Assembly (NCBI GenBank): GCA_011525945.1
Contig: WYBJ01000191.1
Location: 1 to 59,095 of the forward strand
DNA: 59,095 nt
Reading direction: 5' to 3'
From: Burkholderiaceae bacterium
Lineage (GTDB): Bacteria > Pseudomonadota > Gammaproteobacteria > Burkholderiales > WYBJ01
Shown here: piece by piece, positions 26,115 through 35,893 of the stretch
Numbering within the stretch: position 1 is the first letter of the stretch
Layout of the letters: each line of letters begins with the position of its first letter
Notes under the pieces: model-generated
The model's database searches: none
Told to the model about the DNA's origin: nothing
Seen by the model: only the letters and a program-made list of their open reading frames with translations
Translations under genes and position numbers: made by a program

Positions 26115-27209
26115 CGGCGCACTACCCGACAACGGGTGCGCGCGTTCGGCCGCGGCGAGCGTGCCGCGGATGTCGGTGCGTGCGCGCGGCAGGCTGTCAG
26201 GGAATCGATCCTGGATGAAGCCGATCAGTCGCTCGCGTACTTCGCATCGCAGGTCCCACGCCGTAGATGCGTCCGGCGCACTCATGAGCGCGCGCAACTG
26301 CACCGTATGTTCCGTGGACTCGACCACCTGGAGATTCCATACCTTGCGATCCCACAGCTTCGATGACTGCAGAATGCGGTGTAACTCGCCGCGCAGTTCG
26401 CCGACCGGTACGGTGTAGTCTACGTTGAGGTAAACGGTGCCGAGCAGATCCGCCGTCTGGCGGGTCCAGTTCTGGAACGGCTTCTCGATGAAATAGCTCA
26501 GCGGCACGACCAGTCGGCGCAGATCCCAGATGCGCACCACGATGTACGTGTTGGTGATCTCCTCGATACGCCCCCATTCGCCTTCGACGATGACGACATC
26601 GTCAAGCCGGATCGGCTGGGTGAGCGCAATCTGCAAGCCGGCGAGCAGATTGGACAGGACGGGCCGCGCCGCTACCCCGATCACGAGGCCGGCGATCCCG
26701 GCTGATGCGAGCAAGCTCGCGCCCACGTTCTCGGCGCCGGGAATCTTCATCAGGATGAGCGCGCCCGCGATCGCGATGACGACAGTCGCCGCGATGCGAC
26801 GAAGGATGTTCGCTTGCGTGCGAATGCGTCGCGCCGCCAAATTGTCCGCGATGTCTACCGGGTAGCGCAGCGCGACCGCGTCGCGCAATACGGCAAGCAT
26901 CTGCACCAGCAGCCAGGCAATGCCGACGATGAACAGCGCTCCCAGCACCCGCTCGCCCGCGGCGGCAATCTCTACCGCCGGAGGACTGGCGCTCCACGCC
27001 AGGATGATGCACAGAAGCGGGAACAGCAGACGGGCGGGCCTCTTGCTGTGAGCGACGAGCAAGTCGTCCAGCGAATGCGGCGTACGGCGCGCGATCCTGG
27101 CCGCAAGCGCGTACACCACCTGGTGGGCGACGAGTCCCACAATCACCCCGAGCGCCAGCACCAGCAACGATGGCGCCCATGGTGGCAGTCCGGCAAAGAA
27201 ATCCTGCAT
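26058..27209 (-). CDS. Mechanosensitive ion channel, MscS family (medium length)
   Basis: A 383-residue inner-membrane channel with about five hydrophobic segments before the MscS pore helix. ASAGIAGLVIGVAARPVLSN contains the glycine/alanine-rich pore-lining TM3. The beta domain follows with PIRLDDVVIVEGEWGRIEEI. The family opens under membrane tension to release solutes during hypo-osmotic shock. GGAGG lies nine bases before the ATG. It is divergent from the NtrC-type regulator gene. A second, shorter MscS gene is present at 42747-43628. Confidence 0.9.
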   Translation of the reverse strand: MQDFFAGLPPWAPSLLVLALGVIVGLVAHQVVYALAARIARRTPHSLDDLLVAHSKRPARLLFPLLCIILAWSASPPAVEIAAAGERVLGALFIVGIAWLLVQMLAVLRDAVALRYPVDIADNLAARRIRTQANILRRIAATVVIAIAGALILMKIPGAENVGASLLASAGIAGLVIGVAARPVLSNLLAGLQIALTQPIRLDDVVIVEGEWGRIEEITNTYIVVRIWDLRRLVVPLSYFIEKPFQNWTRQTADLLGTVYLNVDYTVPVGELRGELHRILQSSKLWDRKVWNLQVVESTEHTVQLRALMSAPDASTAWDLRCEVRERLIGFIQDRFPDSLPRARTDIRGTLAAAERAHPLSGSAPLGNRGAASTRFGSEKLQQ

Positions 27210-27431
27210 CAGGTGGTCCTCCCGACTTGGTCTGTCAGTCGTTCACACGACGCGCGCAACCGAGGTCGAAGGTCCTCGCGGCGCTCTTTCAAGTGCGACC
27301 GAAGATGCGCTCGAGTGTTCCCCGATCGCGAGGCGTGAGGCGGCTGCGGTTCGTTCCGGGACAAACCGGGTAGAATCACCGTTCCGACAATCGCTGTCTC
27401 GACGTGCCGCTGGCTGGACCGGTCTCCTACC

Positions 27432-28793
27432 ATGCCTCACACCCTGATCGTAGAAGACGACCCGGATTCTGCCGATATGCTCGCCGAGCTTATCAAGAGC
27501 GAGGGCTTCAGCACCGCCACCGCCCACACGCTGTCCGAGGCACGCCAGCAATTGGCGTTGCGCGAGCCCGATCTGGTCCTGTTGGATCTGGTGTTGCCCG
27601 ACGGCAACGGCATGGATCTGTTCGCCGATCGTCCCGAAGCTTTCGCCGGCAGCGAGGTCGTGATGATCACCGGCCACGCCAGCCTGGACACTTCCATCCA
27701 GGCGCTGCGTCTGGGCGCGACCGACTATCTCGTCAAGCCGATCAACTTCCGCCAGCTCAAGCACATCCTGGCGCGTGTCACGCCACACACCGAGCTGCAG
27801 AACCGGATCGCGACCTTCGAGAAGGATGTGGGCGAGGTCGGGCACTTCGGGCCGCTCTGGGGCCGGTCGCGCGCGATGCGCGAGATCTATCACCAGATCG
27901 CGCGCGTCGCGCGTACCTCGGTGAGCGTGCTGATCTGCGGCCAGAGCGGCACCGGCAAGGAAGTCGTGGCGCAGGCGATCCACGAGCTGAGCCGACGCCG
28001 CAGCCGCGCTTTCCTCGCCGTGAACTGCGGCGCCATTTCGCCGCAGTTGATCGAGAGCGAGATGTTCGGGCACGAGAAGGGCAGCTTCACCGGCGCCGCA
28101 CGCCAGCATCAGGGTTATTTCGAGCGCGCGCAGGGCGGCACGCTGCTGCTCGACGAGATCACCGAGATGCCGCTCGACTTGCAGGTGAAGCTGTTGCGCG
28201 TACTCGAGACGCGCAGCTTCCAGCGCATCGGCGGCACGGAATCGATCGAGATCGATGTGCGCATCATCGCCGCCACCAACCGCGACCCCTACGAGGCGCT
28301 GGCGCACGGTAAGCTGCGCGAGGACTTGCTCTATCGGCTAAACGTCTTTCGCATCGACGTGCCGCCGCTGAGCGAACGGCGCGAAGACGTCGAGCTGCTG
28401 GCGCAGAATTTTCTCGACGAGCTCAACATCCAGGAGAAGGCCTCGAAGCGCCTCGTGCCGAGCGCGATCGAGCGCTTGACCGCCTACGATTGGCCCGGCA
28501 ACGTGCGCCAGTTGCGCAATGCCGTGCAGCGTGCGTTCATCATGGCCGAGGGCAACGACATCGACGAGGGCTGCCTCGCGTTCGATGCGGTTTCCTCGAA
28601 TGCGGCGCCCGCAATCGATGCCGGCAAGGTCACGGTGCGCGTCGGCACCTCGATCGCCGAGATGGAGCGCAAGCTCATCTTCGCCACGCTCGAATACTGC
28701 GGCGGTCGGCGCGAGCAGGCGGCGGAGCTCCTCGGAGTGAGCCCCAAGACGCTCTACAACCGGTTGCGCGAGTACGATCGCGGCGAGACGTGA
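27432..28793 (+). CDS. Sigma-54-dependent response regulator, NtrC family
   Basis: A 453-residue activator. The receiver domain (1-118) has acidic residues at EDDPD, phospho-acceptor Asp52, switch Thr80 and Lys102. The AAA+ domain has Walker A GQSGTGKE (170-177), the sigma-54 contact loop GSFTGA (217-222) and Walker B LLLDEI (238-243). The C-terminal Fis-type HTH is RREQAAELLGVSPKTLYNRL. The contact loop has Ser in place of the usual Ala, as in several functional members. rpoN is 3 kb away. Its sensor partner is not adjacent. Confidence 0.93.
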   Translation: MPHTLIVEDDPDSADMLAELIKSEGFSTATAHTLSEARQQLALREPDLVLLDLVLPDGNGMDLFADRPEAFAGSEVVMITGHASLDTSIQALRLGATDYLVKPINFRQLKHILARVTPHTELQNRIATFEKDVGEVGHFGPLWGRSRAMREIYHQIARVARTSVSVLICGQSGTGKEVVAQAIHELSRRRSRAFLAVNCGAISPQLIESEMFGHEKGSFTGAARQHQGYFERAQGGTLLLDEITEMPLDLQVKLLRVLETRSFQRIGGTESIEIDVRIIAATNRDPYEALAHGKLREDLLYRLNVFRIDVPPLSERREDVELLAQNFLDELNIQEKASKRLVPSAIERLTAYDWPGNVRQLRNAVQRAFIMAEGNDIDEGCLAFDAVSSNAAPAIDAGKVTVRVGTSIAEMERKLIFATLEYCGGRREQAAELLGVSPKTLYNRLREYDRGET

Positions 28794-28863
28794 CGCTTTC
28801 CGAACGCCGGTGCGGCGGGCACGTCTCGTGCGTGCGGCACTCGTAAACGCCTCATCCGATGCA

Positions 28864-30243
28864 ATGAAAACTCGACTTGAGCACGACAGCCTGGGTACGG
28901 TCGCGGTTCCTGCCGATGCGCTCTTCGGTGCACAGACGCAGCGTGCCGTCGATAACTTCCAATTGAGCGGCATCCGCATGCCGCGTGCATTCTTGCGCGG
29001 TCTGGGCTTGGTGAAGGCGAGTTGCGCGCGCGTGAACCAGGAGCTCGGGATACTGGAAGCGCCGATCGCAGCGGTCGTGTTCGACGCCGCGATGCAGGTC
29101 GCACGCGGCGAGTTGGACGCGCAGTTTCCGCTCGATATCTTCCAGACCGGCTCGGGCACCAGCACCAACATGAACGCGAACGAGGTGATCGCACACGTCG
29201 CCACCGCCGCGCTCGGGCGCGAAGTGCATCCGAACGATCACGTCAACATGAGCCAGAGCAGCAACGACGTGATTCCGACCGCGATTCATGTGAGTGCTGC
29301 GCTGCTGGTCGAAGAAGACCTTCGGCCGGGCCTGGAGGCGCTCGCCGGCGCGATCGAAGCGCGTGCGAGCGAGATGCAGGCGATCGTCAAGACCGGTCGC
29401 ACACACCTCATGGATGCGATGCCGTTGACGCTCGGGCAGGAACTGGGCGGTTGGGCGGCGCAGATCCGGCACGACATCGCGCGCATCGACGGCGCGCTGC
29501 CCCGGCTGCGCGCGCTCGCCCAGGGGGGAACGGCGGTTGGGACAGGCATGAACGCGCCGGCCGATTTCGGTGCGCGCGTGGCGCGCATGCTCTCGCAGCA
29601 GACCGGCGTCGCCTTCTCGGCGAGCACGAACTGCTTCGAGGCGCTGAGCTGCCAGGACACCGCGGTCGAACTGAGCGGACAGCTCAAGGTGACGGCGGTG
29701 AGTCTGACGAAGATTGCGAACGACCTGCGTTGGATGAACAGCGGCCCGCTGACCGGGTTGGCCGAATTGAGTCTGCCGGCATTGCAACCCGGCAGCAGCA
29801 TCATGCCGGGCAAGATCAACCCGGTGATACCGGAGGCGGTCGCGATGGTATGCGCCAAGGTGATCGGCAACGACGCCACGCTTACGATCGCCGGCCAGTC
29901 GGGCAGCTTTCAGTTGAATGTCATGCTGCCCTTGATCGCTCACGATCTGCTGCAATCGATCGAGCTGCTGGCACGGGCTTCGCGCCTGCTCGCCAGTCGC
30001 GCCATCGCCGGCATGACGATCAACGAGAAGAGGCTGCACGAGCAACTCGGCAGGAATCCGATCCTGGTGACGGGACTCAACCGGCGTATCGGCTACGAGC
30101 GCGGCGCCGAAATCGCGAAACGCGCCTATGCCCAGGGCAGGCCGATCCTGGATGTGGCCGTCGAGATGACCGGGATTGCACGCGAGGAGCTGGAGCGCCT
30201 GCTCGATCCCGCGGCGCTCACGCGACCGGGCGTGAACGAGTGA
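28864..30243 (+). CDS. fumC: Class II fumarate hydratase
   Basis: A 459-residue, oxygen-stable fumarase that interconverts fumarate and malate in the TCA cycle. Family marks are GSGTSTNMNANEV, the active-site segment TGRTHLMDAMPLTLGQE and the superfamily signature GSSIMPGKINP carrying the catalytic Ser loop. The ATG at 28864 matches the conserved start of the family; the frame extends 18 codons upstream without support. It is 70 bases downstream of the NtrC-type gene and convergent with the ThDP enzyme. Confidence 0.93.
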   Translation: MKTRLEHDSLGTVAVPADALFGAQTQRAVDNFQLSGIRMPRAFLRGLGLVKASCARVNQELGILEAPIAAVVFDAAMQVARGELDAQFPLDIFQTGSGTSTNMNANEVIAHVATAALGREVHPNDHVNMSQSSNDVIPTAIHVSAALLVEEDLRPGLEALAGAIEARASEMQAIVKTGRTHLMDAMPLTLGQELGGWAAQIRHDIARIDGALPRLRALAQGGTAVGTGMNAPADFGARVARMLSQQTGVAFSASTNCFEALSCQDTAVELSGQLKVTAVSLTKIANDLRWMNSGPLTGLAELSLPALQPGSSIMPGKINPVIPEAVAMVCAKVIGNDATLTIAGQSGSFQLNVMLPLIAHDLLQSIELLARASRLLASRAIAGMTINEKRLHEQLGRNPILVTGLNRRIGYERGAEIAKRAYAQGRPILDVAVEMTGIAREELERLLDPAALTRPGVNE

Positions 30244-30261
30244 CGCGCCGTTAAGCGTTCG

Positions 30262-31944
30262 TCACGCCTTGAACACGACGGGCGCTAGCGTGTTCTGATC
30301 GATCTGGACTTCGACCAGCGCCGGCTTGCCGGACGCGAGCGCGCGCTCGAGCGCGACGCGCAGGTCCTGCGGCTTCGTCACCTGCTCGCCGTGCGCGCCG
30401 AACGAACGCGCCAGCGCGGCGAAATCCGGGTTGCGGTAGTCGACCGCAAACAGTCTGCCGCCGTAGTGCGCCTGCTGGAATGCGCGTTCGTTGCCGAGCC
30501 CCTGGTCGTTGAACACGACCAGCACGACCGGGATGTTTTCGCGCATCGCGGTCTCGAACTCGGCGATGTTGCACAGTGCGCCCATGTCGCCGGCGGCGGC
30601 GATGATCGGTCGATCGGGACGCGCCAGCTTGGCGCCGAGCGCGATCGGAAACGCGCCGCCGACCGAGCCCCAGTCCTCGATGGTGATGAAGGTGCCGGGC
30701 TCGTAGGTGCGATAGTAGTTGCGCACATGCTTGCCGGCGTTGCCCGCGTCGGTGACGACCATGCCGTTCTTTGGCAACACCGCGCGCAGCGTGTGGGCGA
30801 CGAATTGCGGTTGGATCGGAACCGCATCGGAGCGCACGATCGCATCGCGTTCGCTGTCATGCTTGTCGCGCACGCGGCCCACGTCGATCCATGCCTTGCG
30901 CAGCCCCGCGGCCGCGGCGCGTTGATTCAGGCCCGCGATGAAGCTCGCGGTCGAACCGGTGACGGCGACATCGACCGGAAACACGATGCCGATCTGGCCC
31001 GGCGTCGAGGTGTGATGGACGAGCTTCGCGTCCTGGCTGAAGATGCCGTAGCGGAACATGGTCGAGTACACGTCCATGTGCGCGCCGATCGCGACGATGA
31101 CATCGGCTTGCGGCACCGTGGTGTTGGCGCTCTCCCAGCCGTTGCGGCCGAGCGGTCCGAGGGCGAGACCATGATCGGTCGGAAACGCGTCCGGGGAGTA
31201 TTGCAACGCCGCCACCGGAATTCCGGTGCGATCGGCAAGCTCGCTCATTGCGACAGTTGCCTGCTCGTTCAGGACCCCGCGGCCGACGACGAACACCGGT
31301 CGCTTCGCGGCGGCGATCGCATCGAACGCACGCTCGATCTGGGTCGGATCGCAGACAGGCAGCACACTACTGCGATAGGCCGCGGGCTCGATCGCCTCGG
31401 CATCGACCGATTCCAGCAGGATCTCACTCGAGGCCTCGACGTGGGTAGGCCCGCGAGGCTCGGTCAAGGCGACGCGGAACGCCTTGCGCATCGACTCCTG
31501 CACCTTGGCCGCATTGGGAATGCTGTAGGCCCATTTGGTGAGCGGGCGCATGAACGTCACCTGGTCCATGTCCTGGGTGGCGTCGCGCTCGCGCACCGCG
31601 CTTTCCTGCACCCCGCACACGCTGATCACCGGAAGGTATGCCCGATGGGCCGCACCGATGCCGGTCGCGAGGTTGGTGACGCCGGGGCCTTCGGTCGCGG
31701 TCACGATCGATGCTCTGCCCGATGCGCGCGCGAACCCATACGCCATGAAGGCCGCGCCTTGTTCGTGGCGGGTGAGAATGAAGCGGATGCGCGGGGTGTC
31801 GCGCAACGCATCGAGGATGGCGAGATTCTGCGTTCCCGGAATGCCGAATACGTGATCGATGCCTTCGCGCAGCAACGTATCGACCAGCGCGCGCGCAGCG
31901 CTGATGCCGCTGCCGCTGTGGACCTTCTTCGGGCCCGTTGCCAT
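30262..31944 (-). CDS. Thiamine diphosphate-dependent enzyme, acetolactate synthase-like
   Basis: A 560-residue ThDP enzyme with three domains: PYR (about 15-180), central (about 200-330) and PP (about 365-550). The catalytic Glu61 lies in RHEQGAAFMAYG. The ThDP/Mg motif begins GDMGALCNIAEF and ends with VVFNDQGLGN. It differs from the true IlvB large subunit, and no ilvN small-subunit gene is adjacent. Related enzymes decarboxylate 2-oxo acids or oxalyl-CoA, or act on sulfoacetaldehyde. The exact substrate is unknown. AGGAG precedes the ATG. Confidence 0.85.
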   Translation of the reverse strand: MATGPKKVHSGSGISAARALVDTLLREGIDHVFGIPGTQNLAILDALRDTPRIRFILTRHEQGAAFMAYGFARASGRASIVTATEGPGVTNLATGIGAAHRAYLPVISVCGVQESAVRERDATQDMDQVTFMRPLTKWAYSIPNAAKVQESMRKAFRVALTEPRGPTHVEASSEILLESVDAEAIEPAAYRSSVLPVCDPTQIERAFDAIAAAKRPVFVVGRGVLNEQATVAMSELADRTGIPVAALQYSPDAFPTDHGLALGPLGRNGWESANTTVPQADVIVAIGAHMDVYSTMFRYGIFSQDAKLVHHTSTPGQIGIVFPVDVAVTGSTASFIAGLNQRAAAAGLRKAWIDVGRVRDKHDSERDAIVRSDAVPIQPQFVAHTLRAVLPKNGMVVTDAGNAGKHVRNYYRTYEPGTFITIEDWGSVGGAFPIALGAKLARPDRPIIAAAGDMGALCNIAEFETAMRENIPVVLVVFNDQGLGNERAFQQAHYGGRLFAVDYRNPDFAALARSFGAHGEQVTKPQDLRVALERALASGKPALVEVQIDQNTLAPVVFKA

Positions 31945-32125
31945 GACGTCTCCTGGTTACAGTGGTTGCGACGGTGGGATCGCGACCTGGCGATCGAGGC
32001 CGCGCCGCAGGAATGAGCGAAGTCTATGCGCTTGCCGCTTGCGCGGCAATATTCGATCGCTGCAGCGTTCGCGTGCGAGAATGCCACTCTCGTTGAGCGT
32101 ATCGCAGAAGAACAAGCGCAGCCAT

Positions 32126-33070
32126 ATGAATCCCCGAGAGGCCGAATCCATACGCAGCCGCGCGCTCGTCGCGCTGTCGAACAACCGCACGCCCGGATAC
32201 AACTTCCCCGGGTATTTTCTCGATCTCCGGTGCACCCGCTACGATACCGGCGGCGTCGTGCTGGAGATGGATACCGGCGCCCACAATGCGAATCGCGACG
32301 GCACGACACATCTGGCAGCGGTCACGTGCTTGGCCGATTTTGCGCTCGCACAGGCGTGCCGGACCTTCGTCGACCCGGCCGCCCGAACTGCGACGATGAC
32401 GCTGCACTTGCGCTATCTCGGCGGCGAGGCGCGCGGGCGGCTTCGGGCCGAAGCGCATTCAAGCGGATTTTCCGCACGCACGGCGTTGGCCGAGGCCGAT
32501 TGCTTCGGGCGCGTGCTATCCGAGGGCAGGGAAATCCTGCGCATGTCGGGCACCTGGGCGCAGCCGCCGGCGCCCGAGGGGCGCGCGATGCATCCGCTGC
32601 CTTGGGCGCGAGCGGAGCCGGCGCCGCCCGCTCCGCTGCTCGCGCCGGACGAGCTCGATGCGATGGAACGTGATGCCATGCGCCGCGTGGACCGGGCGCT
32701 GCGCGGCGCAGCGGACGGCGAATTTGCCGATCGGCTCTGGTCGCCGGTCGTGCGCAAGAGCGGCGATCGCACGCTCGGTCGGCTCCCGATCGGGCTGCAC
32801 ATCGGCAATCGCGTCGGCCATGTCCAGGGCGGCTTTTCAATCAGCACGGCATTGTTCACCGCCATTGCCGCCGTTCCGCACCATCCGCTTCTGACGGCAG
32901 CCTCGGCCTGGTACATCAGTCCCGGCGAGGGCAAGAACCTGAGCGCGCGCTCGCGCGTCTTGCAGCGCGGACGCAACGTTGCGGTGGTTCGTACCGAGTT
33001 GCTCGCAACCGGGGGCAAGCGCGTGCTCGAGGTGATTTCCAATCACGCCGTCGCGAGCAGGTCTCCGTGA
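32126..33070 (+). CDS. Double hotdog-fold thioesterase-family protein
   Basis: A 314-residue protein with two hotdog-like halves. The first has the PaaI-type pattern DGTTHLAAVTCLADFALAQA, the second HVQGGFSISTALFTAIAA. The same halves fused in one chain are found in acyl-CoA thioesterase-like proteins. The divergent ThDP-enzyme gene suggests a shared pathway. The ATG at 32126 opens the homologous part; the frame extends upstream without support. The substrate is unknown. Confidence 0.72.
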   Translation: MNPREAESIRSRALVALSNNRTPGYNFPGYFLDLRCTRYDTGGVVLEMDTGAHNANRDGTTHLAAVTCLADFALAQACRTFVDPAARTATMTLHLRYLGGEARGRLRAEAHSSGFSARTALAEADCFGRVLSEGREILRMSGTWAQPPAPEGRAMHPLPWARAEPAPPAPLLAPDELDAMERDAMRRVDRALRGAADGEFADRLWSPVVRKSGDRTLGRLPIGLHIGNRVGHVQGGFSISTALFTAIAAVPHHPLLTAASAWYISPGEGKNLSARSRVLQRGRNVAVVRTELLATGGKRVLEVISNHAVASRSP

Positions 33071-33106
33071 AGTGGACCGCGGCGGATTACGGCGGGCGGC
33101 AGCGCG

Positions 33107-34576
33107 TCAGTCGGCCGCGATTGCGCGAAAGCAATGCTCCAGCTCCAGACCTGCATCCACGAGTCGTCGCCGCTTGTCTTCATGCCAGACGCGGTCGGCC
33201 GTAGCACCCGTGGCTGCCTCGGTCAGCATGCGCCCGACCTCCGCGAGCTGGGGCCCGCCCAGGCCGCGGCGGCCGAAGACCATGTATTGCGGGCTGATGA
33301 TGCGTTTGAAATTCGGCTCATCGAGCGGCAAGTCGTGTCCGGTCTGGTCGCGGTAGATACCCTGCACCTCGCGAAACGGTATGTCGCTCAATCGCAACCG
33401 ATGCGAACGGCCGTAGTCGCTCAGGAGCGAGGCGAAGTGATGGCCGATACGGAAGGGCACTTCGGCCTTCTGCAACAGAGCGTCGGCGATCTCCGTCGTG
33501 GTCGAGTACTCGGCGTTCACTTCCTCGAGCGCGCGCTGCGGGTCCACCACGACGCCGTCGACGACTTCGCCGAAAAGCTTCAGAACCTGTAACGGCCGGG
33601 TGCACGGCACCGGATCGTAAGAGCGGTAGTCGAACATGCCCGTGCGCACGTTGTGCGCGAGTAGAAAGACCGTTTGCATGTCGCCCAGCATGAGGCTCGC
33701 CTGCGCGCGCAGTTGCTCCAGCGCCGCGGGGTTGCGCTTCTGCGGCATGATGCTGCTCGTTCCCGTGAGCTTGCCGGGCTGCAACACGAGCCAGGGCCGA
33801 GGTTCGGCGTATTGGGCGTGCAGGTCCTGCGCGAACTGCCCGGCCTGGACGGCGACGATCGCCAGCGCGCCGGCCACATCGAGGAAGGCGTCGACGGGCG
33901 CGAGGTGATTGGCGTCGAAGGCATTCTCCACCATGCCCTCGAAACCGAGGAGCTGCGCCAGGCGCTCGCGATCGAGCGCGAAGCTCGACGTGGCGAGCGC
34001 GGCCGCGCCGAGCGGATTGCAGTTGATGCGGGCATAGGTTTCACGCATGCGCTCGGCCTGGCGCGCGAGCGCGTACGCGAACGCAAGCAGATAGTGCGCG
34101 AGCGTCGTGGGTTGCGCCTGGACGCCGTGCGTGTAGGCCGGAATGATGGTTCGCGTGTGCTCTGCGCCCAGCGCGACGAGCTTGCCGCGCAGATCGACCA
34201 GCGCCGCACACGCGCTCAGCAACCCGTCGCGCAGGTTCATGCGCGCGATCGTGCTGGCGATGTCCTGGCGGCTGCGCCCGGAATGCAGGCGCGACGCGTC
34301 CGCGCCGGCGACGGCGATGAGGCGCGGCTCGTAGTCGAGGTAGTCCGCCGAGTTTTGCGTGCGCGACGCTTCCGCCATGACTTGCGCGATACCGCGCGCG
34401 ATGCGGCTGCCCAGCTCGCGCCCGATAATGCCGGTTTCGCACAGCACGACGAGCGAGGCTTTGTTGATCTCATCGAGGAACTCGACCGAGCGCCCGCCGC
34501 CGCGGAAGACCGCGTTGATGTCCAGTACGCGGGGCGCAGCGGAGACTTCAGCGGGCGGAATCGATTGTGTCGTCAT
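33107..34576 (-). CDS. Argininosuccinate lyase-like C-N/C-O lyase (fumarase/aspartase superfamily)
   Basis: A 489-residue lyase closest in pattern to argininosuccinate lyases: LHSGRSRQDIASTIAR, AYTHGVQAQPTTLAHYLLA and the superfamily loop GTSSIMPQKRNP with the catalytic serine. Enzymes of this type release fumarate from N- or O-substituted succinates. No arginine-biosynthesis gene is nearby, while two Bug-type binding proteins and a NIPSNAP gene follow on the same strand. A catabolic role on an imported amino- or polycarboxylate is therefore favoured over arginine synthesis; EDDS lyase is a known precedent for such lyases. The only plausible ATG is at 34576, without a strong ribosome-binding site. 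Confidence 0.8.
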   Translation of the reverse strand: MTTQSIPPAEVSAAPRVLDINAVFRGGGRSVEFLDEINKASLVVLCETGIIGRELGSRIARGIAQVMAEASRTQNSADYLDYEPRLIAVAGADASRLHSGRSRQDIASTIARMNLRDGLLSACAALVDLRGKLVALGAEHTRTIIPAYTHGVQAQPTTLAHYLLAFAYALARQAERMRETYARINCNPLGAAALATSSFALDRERLAQLLGFEGMVENAFDANHLAPVDAFLDVAGALAIVAVQAGQFAQDLHAQYAEPRPWLVLQPGKLTGTSSIMPQKRNPAALEQLRAQASLMLGDMQTVFLLAHNVRTGMFDYRSYDPVPCTRPLQVLKLFGEVVDGVVVDPQRALEEVNAEYSTTTEIADALLQKAEVPFRIGHHFASLLSDYGRSHRLRLSDIPFREVQGIYRDQTGHDLPLDEPNFKRIISPQYMVFGRRGLGGPQLAEVGRMLTEAATGATADRVWHEDKRRRLVDAGLELEHCFRAIAAD

Positions 34577-34728
34577 GGTTGTCTGCGGCCGGATCGACCG
34601 GCGCGCGCCGTCAGGGACTCGTGAGGGTCGGGACATCCAGCGCCCCGGTATCGAACGCCGGAAACGAGCAAGGTTGTGCGCAGCACGATCGAGGCGGGAC
34701 GTGGCTTCTGCGCGCCGGATTCGGCTGC

Positions 34729-35706
34729 TCAGTCCGCAGTGATACCGGCATCCTTGACGACCTTGGCCCAGCGCGATACTTCGGCCTTGTAGAAGGCGTC
34801 GAAATCGGCGCCGGTGATCGCGCGCGGCTCGACGCCCTGGCCGGCGAAGCGGCTGCGCAGGTCGGGTGCCGCGGTCGTCTTGATCACGCCATCTTGCAAA
34901 ACCTTCAGGACATCCTTGGGCGTTTTGGCGGGTGCGCACAAGCCATACCACACCGTCATCTCGAAACCCGGATAGCCGGATTCGCTCACCGTCGGCACGT
35001 CGGGTAGCTGCGCGCTGCGTTGCGCCGAGGTCAGCGCCAGCGCACGAATCTTGCCGCTCTTGATGTTCGGCAACTGCGAGGGCAGGTTGTTGAACTGCGC
35101 GTGGATCTGGCCGCCGAGCAACTCGGTGATCGCCTGTGCGCCCGACTTGTACGGAATGTGCTGCAGGTCGATGTGCGCCGCGGCCTTGAACATCTCCATC
35201 GTCAGGTGAGGCGTGAAACCGATACCGGGAGAGCCGTAGCGCATCTTGCCGGGATTCTGTTTGGCATACTGGACGAATTCGGCCAGCGTGCGTGCGGGCA
35301 CCGAGGAGTGAATCACCAGCACGTTCGGCACGGCGCCGTACTGTGCAACGCGCGCAAGGTCGTGCCAGATATCGTAGGGAAGTTTGCGCTTCAGTGCGGG
35401 CGAGATCGCCTGCGAGATGCCGCACTGAAGCAGGGTGTAACCGTCGGGCGTGGCCTTCACGACCGTCTCCACCGCGATGATGCCCCCGGCGCCGGGCCGG
35501 TTATCGACGATGAACTGCTGGCCCATCACTTCACTCAGCTTGCTCGTGAAGATGCGCGCGACGGTGTCGGTCGCGGCGCCGGGCGAGTTCGGCAGGATCA
35601 TGCGAACGGGCTTTTCGGGGTAGCCGGCCGACGAGCCATTCGCCCATGACAGAGCGACCAGCAATCCCAACGGCATGATGGTGCGGCGCCACGCTAGTGC
35701 AGGCAT
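34729..35706 (-). CDS. Bug/TctC-family periplasmic solute-binding protein (1)
   Basis: A 325-residue tripartite tricarboxylate-type binding protein. A Sec signal precedes YPEKPVRMILPNSPGAATD, and NRPGAGGIIAVETV is the conserved Bug ligand loop. The family binds carboxylates and other small acids in the periplasm and usually lacks adjacent membrane genes. GGAGG precedes the ATG at 35706; the frame is open further upstream but without a signal peptide. It lies between the lyase and the NIPSNAP gene on the same strand. Confidence 0.92.
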   Translation of the reverse strand: MPALAWRRTIMPLGLLVALSWANGSSAGYPEKPVRMILPNSPGAATDTVARIFTSKLSEVMGQQFIVDNRPGAGGIIAVETVVKATPDGYTLLQCGISQAISPALKRKLPYDIWHDLARVAQYGAVPNVLVIHSSVPARTLAEFVQYAKQNPGKMRYGSPGIGFTPHLTMEMFKAAAHIDLQHIPYKSGAQAITELLGGQIHAQFNNLPSQLPNIKSGKIRALALTSAQRSAQLPDVPTVSESGYPGFEMTVWYGLCAPAKTPKDVLKVLQDGVIKTTAAPDLRSRFAGQGVEPRAITGADFDAFYKAEVSRWAKVVKDAGITAD

Positions 35707-35847
35707 TCGAATACCTCCGACGGGTAGCCCCGGCTCATGCCGTCCGATGATTTTCTGATGGCGCGCCGCCGCGCGCAAGAATGGCAGCGGCGCGACCGGC
35801 GACACGCACGCCGGCGAGAGCTGCGCCCGTAGGACGGTCCGGGCGCG

Positions 35848-35876
35848 CGTGTGCGGCCGCGCGCGGGCCGCACACG
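35848..35876 (-). terminator. Strong GC hairpin after the NIPSNAP gene
   Basis: GTGTGCGGCC (35849-35858) pairs perfectly with GGCCGCACAC (35866-35875) around a 7-nt loop, and an outer C-G pair extends the stem to 11 bp. It begins 18 bases beyond the stop of the minus-strand NIPSNAP gene. No U-run follows, so Rho-independent action is uncertain. Confidence 0.5.
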
Positions 35877-35893
35877 GCCGCATGCCGGTGGCG

